A stretch of DNA of 6,154 nt from JBBRLG01 sp038231495 (GCA_038231495.1 JBBRLG010000453.1:1-6154); one strand, 5' to 3'; positions 1-6,154 are shown, numbered from the stretch's first letter. Notes: a model not told the origin generated them from the letters alone. Made by a program: numbers and translations.

Positions 1-2630
1 AACTGACCGACGCGGCGGTCGTGGAGGTGGCCCGACACCTCACCAACCTTACCTTCCTCGACCTGGCGGAGTGCAACGCGCTAACCGACGCGGCGGTCGT
101 GGAGGTGGCCCGACACCTCACCAACCTTGCCTCTCTCAACCTGTCTTGGTGCCGGCAACTGACCGACGCGGCGGTCGTGGAGGTGGCCCGACACCTCACC
201 AACCTTACCTTCCTCGACCTGGCGGAGTGCAACGCGCTAACCGACGCGGCGGTCGTGGAGGTGGCCCGACACCTCACCAACCTTACCTCTCTCGACCTGA
301 CGGGGTGTAACAAGGTAACCCAATTGCCAGAAACAATTGGTGGCCTTGTCGGGCTGCTTGGCCTGAATTTGTCCGCTACATCCCTTGTGCATTTACCGGC
401 CTCATTGGAATCTCTCAAACAGCTAAAATATCTGTGGCTGCCCGACAACCCATCCCTCGGGCTGCCGAAGGAAATACTCGCAAACGGGAGGAATCCCGCC
501 GCGATCCTGGATTACTACTTTCGCGGCACGAAAGAAGGGAAACGGCAACTCAACGAGGCCAAGCTCGTGGTCGTTGGGAACGAGTCAGTCGGCAAGACTT
601 CGCTCGTCAACTTTCTCATTAACGACAAACCGTGTCGTCCGGATGAGGAGAAAACGTCGGGGGTCAATATCCTCGAACGGATCAGTGTCGAAAAGTGGCA
701 ACTCCAAAAATCACAAACGGATGTCCGTTCCCCCCGGCTGAACGTCTGGGACTTCGGCGGCCAGGAAGTGATGCGCCAGACGCACCGGTTCTTCCTGACC
801 GAACGCAGTCTCTATCTGCTGGTTCTCGAAGCCCGGCGCGAGAACACGACCGACAACGACGATCTGGTTCACGATTGGATGCGCACCATCCGCAATCGGG
901 CGGCCATTGCGCCCGTGATTGTTGTCATCAACAAGAGCGAACCACCGCACGGGTTGCGGCTGGACGAGCGCAGCCTTACGCGGGAATACGCGAATATCCG
1001 CGGGTTCGTCCGCACGTCCTGCCTGGACCCCACGAAGAATCCCGTCGGTGGCACCGGCATTAAGGAACTTGGGGCACTGATCGAGAAAACGGTGCGGGAG
1101 GATTTGCCGCACATCCGCGACTGGTGCCCTACCAGCTACTTTGAAGTAAAGGAAACCTTGGGGGAGCGTGCCCGGCAGGAGTCGGTACTCGACAGCCACG
1201 ACTACCGTACCCTGTGCGAGCAGCACAACATTCCGAAGCAAGAGGAACAAGCGAATTTGCTCAAACTGTTGGATGCCATCGGCGTTGTCGTTGCCTACGA
1301 TGAAACAACGCTCCTCGACCCGAACTGGCTGACAACCGCCGTCTACCGCTTGCTGACGCACGCCGACGTAGCCAAGGCGAACGGCGAATTCGCTTTCCGC
1401 GACCTCGGCAAGTTGCTTGCCGGCCTGCCCCCGGAGAAATATCCGCGGAGCCGTTGGCCATTCCTCATCGAAATGATGAAGCGGTTCGCTCTGTGCTTCG
1501 AACTAAAAGATTGTGACGACCGCTACCTGATTCCCGAACAGTTGTTGCCAAACGAACCGGAGACGAACATCGACGAGGCGGCGTGTCTCCGGTTCCGGTT
1601 TGGCTACGACGCGCTTCCCCACGGATTGCTTCCCCGGTTTATTGTCCAGGCGCACGATCTGCTGACGGAGCGGCCAACCGTGTGGGCAAACGGGGCGGTA
1701 CTGAAGACAAACGACTGCATGGTTCTCGTACGCGGGGACCGCAAGCGCCGCCAGATCGACATCTTTGTCAACGGCCGGTCGCAACGGCGATCGGCATTGG
1801 CGGTCATCCGGGATCGTTTCGCGATTGTCCACAAGCTGAACAAGGAACTAAACCCGAAGGAGATGGTCCCGCTGCCGGACAACCCCGAAGTTGCTGCGGA
1901 GTATCTCTGGTTGGTGGAACTTGAGCGTGACGGGGAAACCCATTGCCGGCCGCCCGGTGCAGCCAAAAAGTATTCACTTACCGACTTGCTGAACGGTGTC
2001 GATGAAGGAGGCCGACGGCTGGCTATTCCGGATGAAGAGCCAGGCGGCCGACGGGGCGATTCCTATGTGATCAACGGCCCATTGTACAATCCCACGATCG
2101 GGCGCGAAAACGAGACGACTACTGGTGACATTGCCTACCGTGCCGCGCCGTCGGCCCCGCCCAGGCAGGCGCGCTCCAAAGGCCAGACCAAACCCAAACC
2201 TGTTTCCCCCAAACGGAGGGCGAAAGCCATGAGCGACAAGAAGGACAACGAATCGAAAGGAAATGTGACCAACGTTCATGGTCCAATGATCGCCTCGGCG
2301 AGTGGCAACGCGAACACCATCTCGACCGGTGACATCACGCTCTACGAACAGCGACTGAAGCAAAGCGGCTCCGCCGTCCCGCCGGAATTGGTGTCCGCTC
2401 TGGTCGGTGCGCTGAAAGACATCCAGGCAAGCGGCCTTTCGGACGCAGTAAAGAAGGAAGCGTTGGCGGATCATGCCAAGTTGACAGACGAACTCAAGAA
2501 GCCCGCCGCGGAGCGCGAACCGACCTTGCTCAAGAAGTTCTGGAACGGCCTGTGGACGGTGGCCGACAAACTTCAGGCCGTGGTTACGCTATACGAAGTG
2601 CTGAAAAACCATGTGCCGGGCCTTGGGTAA
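1..2630 (+). CDS. Roco protein (LRR-Roc-COR GTPase) with C-terminal helical module, 5'-truncated
   Basis: The reading frame is open from base 3 back to the window edge, so the true start lies upstream; the GTG at 21 lies inside a repeat. Residues here count from that codon. Residues 1-98 are 26-residue LRRs, and 99-155 are LRRs of the LPxxI/L type. The Roc GTPase spans about 180-360: P-loop GNESVGKTS (186-194), a likely switch I Thr at 212, G3 DFGGQE (244-249), G4 NKSE (304-307, where NKxD is usual) and G5-like TSC (332-334). COR follows at about 365-610, with SYFEVKETL early and a second lobe around HGLLPRFIVQAHDLL (534-548). Residues 615-660 match the usual post-COR tail. Then come a GP..TGDI motif (683-706), a basic Pro/Lys linker (707-748), a second motif (751-775) and a helical tail to 869. 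Roco proteins are cytoplasmic GTPases that dimerise through COR, and their LRRs sense ligand or partner. No kinase domain is present. The family call is firm, but the target and pathway are unknown. Confidence 0.93.
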   Translation, partial: LTDAAVVEVARHLTNLTFLDLAECNALTDAAVVEVARHLTNLASLNLSWCRQLTDAAVVEVARHLTNLTFLDLAECNALTDAAVVEVARHLTNLTSLDLTGCNKVTQLPETIGGLVGLLGLNLSATSLVHLPASLESLKQLKYLWLPDNPSLGLPKEILANGRNPAAILDYYFRGTKEGKRQLNEAKLVVVGNESVGKTSLVNFLINDKPCRPDEEKTSGVNILERISVEKWQLQKSQTDVRSPRLNVWDFGGQEVMRQTHRFFLTERSLYLLVLEARRENTTDNDDLVHDWMRTIRNRAAIAPVIVVINKSEPPHGLRLDERSLTREYANIRGFVRTSCLDPTKNPVGGTGIKELGALIEKTVREDLPHIRDWCPTSYFEVKETLGERARQESVLDSHDYRTLCEQHNIPKQEEQANLLKLLDAIGVVVAYDETTLLDPNWLTTAVYRLLTHADVAKANGEFAFRDLGKLLAGLPPEKYPRSRWPFLIEMMKRFALCFELKDCDDRYLIPEQLLPNEPETNIDEAACLRFRFGYDALPHGLLPRFIVQAHDLLTERPTVWANGAVLKTNDCMVLVRGDRKRRQIDIFVNGRSQRRSALAVIRDRFAIVHKLNKELNPKEMVPLPDNPEVAAEYLWLVELERDGETHCRPPGAAKKYSLTDLLNGVDEGGRRLAIPDEEPGGRRGDSYVINGPLYNPTIGRENETTTGDIAYRAAPSAPPRQARSKGQTKPKPVSPKRRAKAMSDKKDNESKGNVTNVHGPMIASASGNANTISTGDITLYEQRLKQSGSAVPPELVSALVGALKDIQASGLSDAVKKEALADHAKLTDELKKPAAEREPTLLKKFWNGLWTVADKLQAVVTLYEVLKNHVPGLG
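3..314 (+). repeat. Tandem array of four 78-bp LRR-coding units
   Basis: The units are 3-80, 81-158, 159-236 and 237-314. Each encodes 26 residues of the form LTDAAVVEVARHLTNL followed by xxLxLxxCxx, which resembles the cysteine-containing LRR class. The first 48 bases are the same in all four units except for CTG/CTA in the first codon. Units 1 and 3 are identical over all 78 bases, and units 2 and 4 differ from them only in the last third. The order is thus A-B-A-B', a 156-bp higher-order period. Bases 1-2 (AA) match the end of unit 2, so the array probably continues upstream with another B-type unit. Confidence 0.95.
2067..2345 (+). repeat. Duplicated protein motif GP-x6-G-x2-N-x3-TGDI
   Basis: Two ungapped copies are encoded at 2067-2138 (residues 683-706) and 2271-2345 (residues 751-775). 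Both have hydrophobic-x-GP, then Gly eight residues after the first Gly, Asn three later and TGDI ending the core, with Tyr two or three residues further on. The offset is 68 residues at every shared position. The DNA of the copies has diverged, so the conservation is at protein level. The Gly-rich, Asn/Thr-rich beta-prone pattern resembles short oligomerisation or amyloid-signalling motifs (RHIM-like, BASS) of bacterial NLR-type proteins. That resemblance is from memory and was not tested by search. Confidence 0.7.
2215..2231 (+). promoter_or_regulatory. Shine-Dalgarno-like GGAGG before internal in-frame ATG
   Basis: GGAGGG at 2215-2220 is followed, nine bases after GGAGG, by ATG at 2229-2231. 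It lies in the Lys/Arg-rich linker, where GGAGGG is read within the Lys-Arg-Arg codons (AAA CGG AGG), so it could be a chance product of coding. The spacing suits initiation, but planctomycetes often do without a strong Shine-Dalgarno, which limits the weight of this site. Confidence 0.4.
2229..2630 (+). CDS. Possible nested in-frame product: C-terminal helical module of the Roco gene
   Basis: This is an alternative 133-residue product in the same frame as the Roco gene, starting at Met737 (nt 2229). It opens with a charged stretch, then the second GP..TGDI motif (751-775), then a predicted helical segment (about 776-830) and a hydrophobic, Trp-containing tail FWNGLWTVADKLQAVVTLYE (840-859). 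Short bacterial proteins built as a Gly/Asn beta motif followed by two or more helices exist as stand-alone genes, which makes a former separate ORF believable. Either internal initiation produces it as well as the full protein, or the ATG and GGAGG are relics of a gene fused to the Roco gene. The helical content is judged by eye. It may simply be the tail of the large protein. Confidence 0.35.
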   Translation: MSDKKDNESKGNVTNVHGPMIASASGNANTISTGDITLYEQRLKQSGSAVPPELVSALVGALKDIQASGLSDAVKKEALADHAKLTDELKKPAAEREPTLLKKFWNGLWTVADKLQAVVTLYEVLKNHVPGLG

Positions 2631-2754
2631 AAGCCAAAGAGCGCAATACCCGTTGGCAAGGGTGGGGGTTTTTGTGGCAAGGGTCGAGCATTGCAAGGGT
2701 ACACAACGGCGGGAAGCAAGTTGTAAGCTGTTTATTGCAAAGGCTTTGCGCGCA

Positions 2755-2770
2755 ACGCGCCGGCGCGCGT
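2755..2770. other. Short GC-rich hairpin
   Basis: ACGCGC (2755-2760) pairs with GCGCGT (2765-2770) around CGGC. Just upstream, GCAAAGGCTTTGC (2737-2749) is a near-perfect palindrome. Both sit between the two flanks of the GCAAGGGT cluster. In GC-rich DNA a six-base stem can arise by chance, so this is a minor structural note with no T-run to suggest termination. Confidence 0.3.
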
Positions 2771-2786
2771 CTCGATTGACGTGAGG

Positions 2787-2822
2787 CACCCTTGCCAAAG
2801 GGCACAATTGTTGGCAAGGGTG
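2787..2822. terminator. Perfect 12-bp hairpin, possible bidirectional terminator
   Basis: CACCCTTGCCAA (2787-2798) pairs exactly with TTGGCAAGGGTG (2811-2822) around a 12-base loop. It lies between two convergent genes, where a shared transcription terminator is expected. Against this, no T-run follows the stem on either strand, so a classical intrinsic terminator is not shown. It could instead be an RNA stabiliser or part of a repeat element. Confidence 0.4.
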
Positions 2823-3094
2823 GGTGCGGGGCCTTCCTGATCGGGCCTGGTTCAGAATGGGGTGACAGAGAATGCCATCGTTGTTCCAGGCCGTGACGCT
2901 GGGGCAGGCTCTGCGACGAATGCATTAAGTCTTTTCCTGGTTGGAACTTTCAACTTGGTGGATTCGTTCGGGGGGGTGTCCGGGTTGGTGAATGAAACGA
3001 ATTGCCGTTGTCGTCGCCTGCTGATGCCGCTTGAACCATGCCCCAGATCGGAGCGCCGAAGGGGTCCGGTTCGTTTTTCCGGTTGGCGCGATCG

Positions 3095-6085
3095 TCATTT
3101 TACCGCGTTGAGGTAAGCCAACAGGTCGGCCATCGCCTGGTAGTCGAGTTGTTTCTCCAACCCCTCCGGCATGAACGACAGGCCGGTACTGCGCAGCTCG
3201 TCGATGTTACCACGCGGCACCGTTTCGCTGGTTTGATCGACGCGCCGAATGGTAACGCCGTTGGCGGTCTCGGACGTAATCATGCCCGTGGCGATGCGGC
3301 CCGACTTGGTCGCGAGAATGTAGGTGAGGTACTGCGGCTGCACCTCGCGGTTGGGGTCGAGGATGTTGAGCATGATCTTCTCCGGCCCCCAGTCGCGGAT
3401 CGCGGACAACTCGGCTCCGATGGAGGTGCCGACGCCTTCCAGCTTGTGACAGGCTGAACACTCCTTTTTGAAGATTGCCTTGCCCTTGTTCGCGTCACCC
3501 TTGAGCTTCAGCGCCTTCTGGTAGTCGTCCACCACGTCTTGCCGGCGGGCGAGTTTGGTGCTGGCAAACAGCTTCTGCGCCCGCGCCCGCACCTTTTCGT
3601 CCGGGTAGGACTGCAACAGGTTGATGCGCGCCGGTCCCACGTCCGCTAGCGGGACTTTCTTTTGTTCCACCGCGTCGAGGAACGCGGCGATCCAGGGGGT
3701 GCGCGAGAAAAGCGTCTCCGCGGCGGTCGCGCGCAGGGTGGGACTAAAGTTGCCCCAGGCGTCGAGCAGCAGGATCGCGACCTCCGCCTGGTCGTAGCGG
3801 CCGAGCGCTTCCAGGGCGGCGGCAGCGACCGGCTGCGGTTGACTCGATTGGAGCAAGTCGCGGTACAGGTCGCGCGCCTCGTCCAGCGGTGCCAAACCCA
3901 AATTGCGGACGGCGGCCACGCGGTCCTTGTCGTCGCGCTTCGCATCGACCGCCGTTTTGCGGGCGTCGCGCAGCAGGTCGTCGATGATCGTCCGCACTTT
4001 CGCATCGTCCTTGAGCAAGCGTTCGCGCGCCGCCGACGGCTGTTTGCTCACCAGGGCCAGGGCGAGTTCGCGCCGCAGTACCTTGTCCGCATCCGTCAAA
4101 TCGTCCAGCACCTTGACGACGGCGGCAACGTCGCGTTGGCGATTGGCGGCACCGATTTCGTTTGCCAATTCGTTCAGCAAAATGCGCCCCGGTTTACTCG
4201 CGCGCAGGTCCATTTCGGTTAGTAGGAGGCGGAACAAATCGCCCGCGCGGTCGTTAGCGGAACTCAAGATTGCCAGCCGAAACCACGGATCGCCGCCGTC
4301 GTGCCGCACCAGGTGCGTCAAGGCTTGTGTCACCTCGTCGCCTGAAAACTCGCCCAGGGAGAATGCCAATTGATAGCGCACGCGCAGGTCGTCATCGGCA
4401 GTCATCTTCACCAGTTGGTCGCGGACTTTCGCGTCGGACGGCAAGCGCTCCGCCAGCCGGACGGCCTGCTCCCGGACGCGCGGCTCGTCGTCCGTCAGGC
4501 CGTGAAGCAGCGTCGCTACGTCGAGCGCTGCCAGGCCATCCAGTGCGTAAAGCGCATGAACCCGTCCTAGCGGCGATTTCGATTCCGTCGCCATTTTCTT
4601 CAACGGCGCGACCGCCTCCTTGTCCTGCCGTTGGTAAAGCAGCCGCGACGCCGTGTCGCGGTGCCAGCCGTTGAGATGCTCCAATAGCGCGACCAGTTCC
4701 GCTGTCGTCGCCTTGCTTAGCTTGGGGATTTTCGGCTGCTTAAAACCCTCCGGCACGATGCGGTAGATTCGGCCCTTGTCCACGCCGCTGCTCACGTCGA
4801 GGTGTTTCAGAATTTGCGGCGGCAACGACACCGTCGTTTCGATCAGCTCGCGGTACATGTCGATGACGTACAGGCAGCCGTCCGGGCCGTTGGCGAACTG
4901 CACCGGGCGAAACCAGTTGTCCTTCGAGGCGAGGAATTCGATGTCCTTGTCCGCCCGCACCGCCTTAAGGCCGACGCCGTCGGGTTCGAGCCTGGCCCGG
5001 TAGACGAGGTTGCCGGACACCTCGCCGACGAACACGTTGCCGCGGTACTCGGCCGGCCAGGCGTCGCCGCGGTAAACCGTCACGCCGGTCGCCCCCGTGA
5101 AAAAGCCCGACGGCTCGCCGCCCTCGTCCGAGCCGGGCACCACACCATCCGTCCGCAGCCGGGTACGCAACTTGCGCCACGGCTCTATCGGACTAAGACG
5201 ATACAATTTGGTGTATTTCCCCTCCGGCGCGATATTCACGGCGGCGGCGGCCGGTTGCAGGTGCGGGTTGCGGGCGACGTATCGGCGGTCATACATCACC
5301 AGGTTGACCGGGTCGCTGTTGCCGCAGACGAAGGTACGGCCCCAGTCGTCCAGGCTCATGCCGTGCTGCCCGCCGCCGCTGGTCAGCTCGAACTTGCCGG
5401 TGCGCGGGTCGAACAGGAACCCCTGGCCGCGCACCGACACGGGTTTCGCGGCCTTGTCGTCCGCCGGCCGCACGTTGCCGCCGGCCAGGCTGGTCGAGAC
5501 GTGGAAGCGGTTGTCCAACCCCCAGCGGAACGAGTTCATCATCGCCTCGCCGGCCTCGTCGCGGTTGAAGCCCGTGTAGACCGGCTTGCGCGTGTCGGCC
5601 TTGCCGTCGCCTTTGGAATCCTTGCAATAAAGGATGTTCGGCACGGCACCGACGTAGACGCCGCCGTCGTAACAGGTGACGGCCACCGGCGAATCGAGGT
5701 TATCGACGTAGACGTGGCTGGTGTCGAATTTGCCGATGCCCTTGGAATCTTCGAGCAGCCGGACGACGCCGTGGCCTTTGAAATCCTTGTTCGTGTGCTG
5801 GTTGTACTCCGGGAATTCGACGACGAACATGCGGCCGTCCTCGTCGAAGTCGAGGGCGACGGGCGACTGCACCAACGGCTCGGCGGCCACCAGCTCGATG
5901 CGGAAACCGGGTCGCGTCTGAAACGTCTTCAGCGCCTCGGCCGGCGAAAGGGACGGGATGCGCGGCAGCTGGTCCGCGTAATCCTTGTCGGCCTTCTTGT
6001 CCTTGGCCGGCCCGGCCCGCGTCGAGACGGCGAGCGCGACGAACGATAGCGTGAGCAACGCGACGGCGGCATAGCGAAGGGTCAT
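3095..6085 (-). CDS. Secreted PVC-type haem-binding protein: propeller-like dehydrogenase, HEAT-like repeats, cytochrome c domain
   Basis: This is a complete 996-residue protein. Residues 1-24 form a Sec signal peptide (Arg4, hydrophobic core, likely cut after TRA), so it acts outside the cytoplasmic membrane. Residues 55-445 match the PVC membrane-bound dehydrogenase N-terminal type (TIGR02604; related to glucose/sorbosone dehydrogenase propellers), with motifs such as EFPEYNQ (90-96), GGGQHGMSLDDWGRTFVCGNSDP (237-259, in part), GPDGCLYVIDMYRE (400-413) and an acidic loop DSKGDGKAD (156-164) that could bind calcium. Residues 460-845 are helical HEAT-like repeats. The C-terminal haem domain (TIGR02603 type) carries CSACH (876-880), with Cys876 and Cys879 as haem attachment sites, His880 as the axial ligand and Met972 in SFMPEGLE as a likely second ligand. 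Substrates are unproven in this family; periplasmic oxidation of a sugar or similar compound feeding electrons to the haem is an inference. All expected parts are present, and I see no frameshift. No partner gene is visible in the window. Confidence 0.95.
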   Translation of the reverse strand: MTLRYAAVALLTLSFVALAVSTRAGPAKDKKADKDYADQLPRIPSLSPAEALKTFQTRPGFRIELVAAEPLVQSPVALDFDEDGRMFVVEFPEYNQHTNKDFKGHGVVRLLEDSKGIGKFDTSHVYVDNLDSPVAVTCYDGGVYVGAVPNILYCKDSKGDGKADTRKPVYTGFNRDEAGEAMMNSFRWGLDNRFHVSTSLAGGNVRPADDKAAKPVSVRGQGFLFDPRTGKFELTSGGGQHGMSLDDWGRTFVCGNSDPVNLVMYDRRYVARNPHLQPAAAAVNIAPEGKYTKLYRLSPIEPWRKLRTRLRTDGVVPGSDEGGEPSGFFTGATGVTVYRGDAWPAEYRGNVFVGEVSGNLVYRARLEPDGVGLKAVRADKDIEFLASKDNWFRPVQFANGPDGCLYVIDMYRELIETTVSLPPQILKHLDVSSGVDKGRIYRIVPEGFKQPKIPKLSKATTAELVALLEHLNGWHRDTASRLLYQRQDKEAVAPLKKMATESKSPLGRVHALYALDGLAALDVATLLHGLTDDEPRVREQAVRLAERLPSDAKVRDQLVKMTADDDLRVRYQLAFSLGEFSGDEVTQALTHLVRHDGGDPWFRLAILSSANDRAGDLFRLLLTEMDLRASKPGRILLNELANEIGAANRQRDVAAVVKVLDDLTDADKVLRRELALALVSKQPSAARERLLKDDAKVRTIIDDLLRDARKTAVDAKRDDKDRVAAVRNLGLAPLDEARDLYRDLLQSSQPQPVAAAALEALGRYDQAEVAILLLDAWGNFSPTLRATAAETLFSRTPWIAAFLDAVEQKKVPLADVGPARINLLQSYPDEKVRARAQKLFASTKLARRQDVVDDYQKALKLKGDANKGKAIFKKECSACHKLEGVGTSIGAELSAIRDWGPEKIMLNILDPNREVQPQYLTYILATKSGRIATGMITSETANGVTIRRVDQTSETVPRGNIDELRSTGLSFMPEGLEKQLDYQAMADLLAYLNAVK

Positions 6086-6096
6086 GGCAGTCTCAA

Positions 6097-6102
6097 CACC
6101 TT
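6097..6102 (-). promoter_or_regulatory. Weak Shine-Dalgarno for the cytochrome gene
   Basis: On the minus strand AAGGTG, at the end of an A-rich run, lies 11 bases upstream of the ATG at 6085-6083. The spacing is slightly long and the match partial. The ATG is still the best start because it places a well-formed signal peptide at the N-terminus. Confidence 0.4.
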
Positions 6103-6111
6103 TTTTGGAGT

Positions 6112-6129
6112 GCGGCGCTTTTCCGCCGC
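6112..6129 (-). promoter_or_regulatory. GC-rich hairpin in the cytochrome leader
   Basis: GCGGCG (plus 6112-6117) pairs with CGCCGC (6124-6129) around a six-base loop. On the minus strand it sits 26 bases upstream of the start codon, just before an A-rich stretch and the weak ribosome site. It could affect translation of the mRNA, provided transcription starts upstream of it. On the plus strand it is followed by T-rich sequence (6130-6141), so it might instead end plus-strand transcription, although no plus gene ends nearby. No convincing promoter boxes are visible before the window ends. Confidence 0.3.
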
Positions 6130-6154
6130 TTTCTTTGGTTTTGTACCGCAGGCT

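Larger units (their letters stand above)
2652..2824 (+). repeat. Cluster of GCAAGGGT repeats
   Basis: GCAAGGGT occurs at 2656-2663, 2677-2684, 2693-2700 and 2814-2821, and its reverse complement at 2788-2795. The longest exact direct pair is GTTGGCAAGGGTGGG, 15 bases, at 2652-2666 and 2810-2824. The inverted copy at 2787-2798 can pair with either of the flanking TTGGCAAGGGTG copies (2653-2664 or 2811-2822). This is more repetition than expected in 170 bases. The role is unknown: a terminator or regulatory RNA region, a protein-binding cluster or the remains of a small mobile repeat are all possible. Confidence 0.75.
2631..3094. other. Intergenic region between convergent genes
   Basis: This 464-base region separates the Roco stop codon (TAA, 2628-2630) from the stop of the cytochrome gene on the other strand (TCA on plus, 3095-3097). 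I see no credible gene: the small open frames here have no recognisable protein, no good start signal and overlap one another. Bases 2652-2824 hold short repeats and hairpins, listed separately. Bases 2830-3094 show no tRNA-like, rRNA-like or other structure I can support. CCGGTT occurs twice at 3066-3084 but is a direct repeat, not a terminator stem. Confidence 0.8.

Noticed and set aside
21..23. GTG at 21 as the start of the Roco gene
   Set aside because: It lies within a repeat unit, the frame stays open to the window edge, and the same codon recurs at the same place in each later unit. The real start is upstream.
71..310. Open frame in another phase across the LRR array, giving a repetitive RRGGRGGGPTPHQP protein
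   Set aside because: It is open only because the 78-bp unit is a multiple of three and lacks stops in that phase. The LRR frame is the one that continues into Roc-COR.
711..1361. Minus-strand open frame of 216 codons inside the Roc-COR region
   Set aside because: It is antisense to conserved GTPase motifs and has no recognisable domain.
2652..2824. CRISPR array
   Set aside because: The repeats are only 8-15 bases, unevenly spaced and partly inverted, and no cas genes are present.
3062..3094. Terminator of the cytochrome gene from the CCGGTT/T-run sequence
   Set aside because: The CCGGTT copies are direct repeats and do not form a useful stem. The T-run on the plus strand is A on the transcribed minus-strand mRNA.
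2584..3116. Small open frames on both strands in the intergenic region
   Set aside because: They overlap each other or the gene ends, lack ribosome sites and recognisable sequence, and cover the repeat cluster.
4802..6049. Long plus-strand open frame (415 codons) opposite the cytochrome gene
   Set aside because: It is antisense to a clearly real gene. Its protein is rich in Arg, Val, His and Ala with no recognisable domain, as expected from a high-GC antisense frame.

Overview
The window looks like a piece of a Planctomycetota chromosome, probably Gemmataceae-like. The main reason is the minus-strand gene, a secreted protein with a beta-propeller-like dehydrogenase region, HEAT-like repeats and a C-terminal CxxCH haem domain. 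This architecture is typical of the Planctomycetes/Verrucomicrobia (PVC) group, and the models TIGR02604 and TIGR02603 were named from Pirellula and Verrucomicrobium. High GC and large LRR/Roc proteins fit the same phylum. Genus cannot be fixed from the sequence alone.

Layout. Positions 1-2630 (+) hold the 3' part of a Roco gene whose start lies upstream of the window. In order it encodes a near-identical array of 26-residue leucine-rich repeats, two or three LRRs of another class, a Roc GTPase domain, a COR domain, a short post-COR region, a basic Pro/Lys linker and a helical C-terminal module. Positions 2631-3094 are non-coding and lie between convergent genes. They contain a cluster of GCAAGGGT repeats and a perfect 12-bp hairpin. 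Positions 3095-6085 (-) hold the complete PVC-type cytochrome gene. Positions 6086-6154 are its leader, with a weak Shine-Dalgarno and a GC-rich hairpin.

The two genes are convergent and share no evident pathway. The Roco protein is presumably a cytoplasmic, GTP-dependent sensor or switch. The cytochrome protein is presumably periplasmic and oxidative.

The most interesting part is the Roco 3' end. A motif (hydrophobic-x-GP-x6-G-x2-N-x3-TGDI) occurs twice, 68 residues apart and without gaps. Between the copies is an in-frame ATG at 2229 with a well-placed GGAGG. The gene may therefore encode a receptor ending in one motif and, by internal initiation or as a fused former neighbour, a 133-residue helical protein starting with the matching motif. 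That resembles the logic of motif-matched (RHIM-like/amyloid) receptor-effector pairs, but it is inferred, not shown. The LRR array is the second point of interest: its units are almost identical at DNA level, which suggests recent expansion or gene conversion in a recognition domain.
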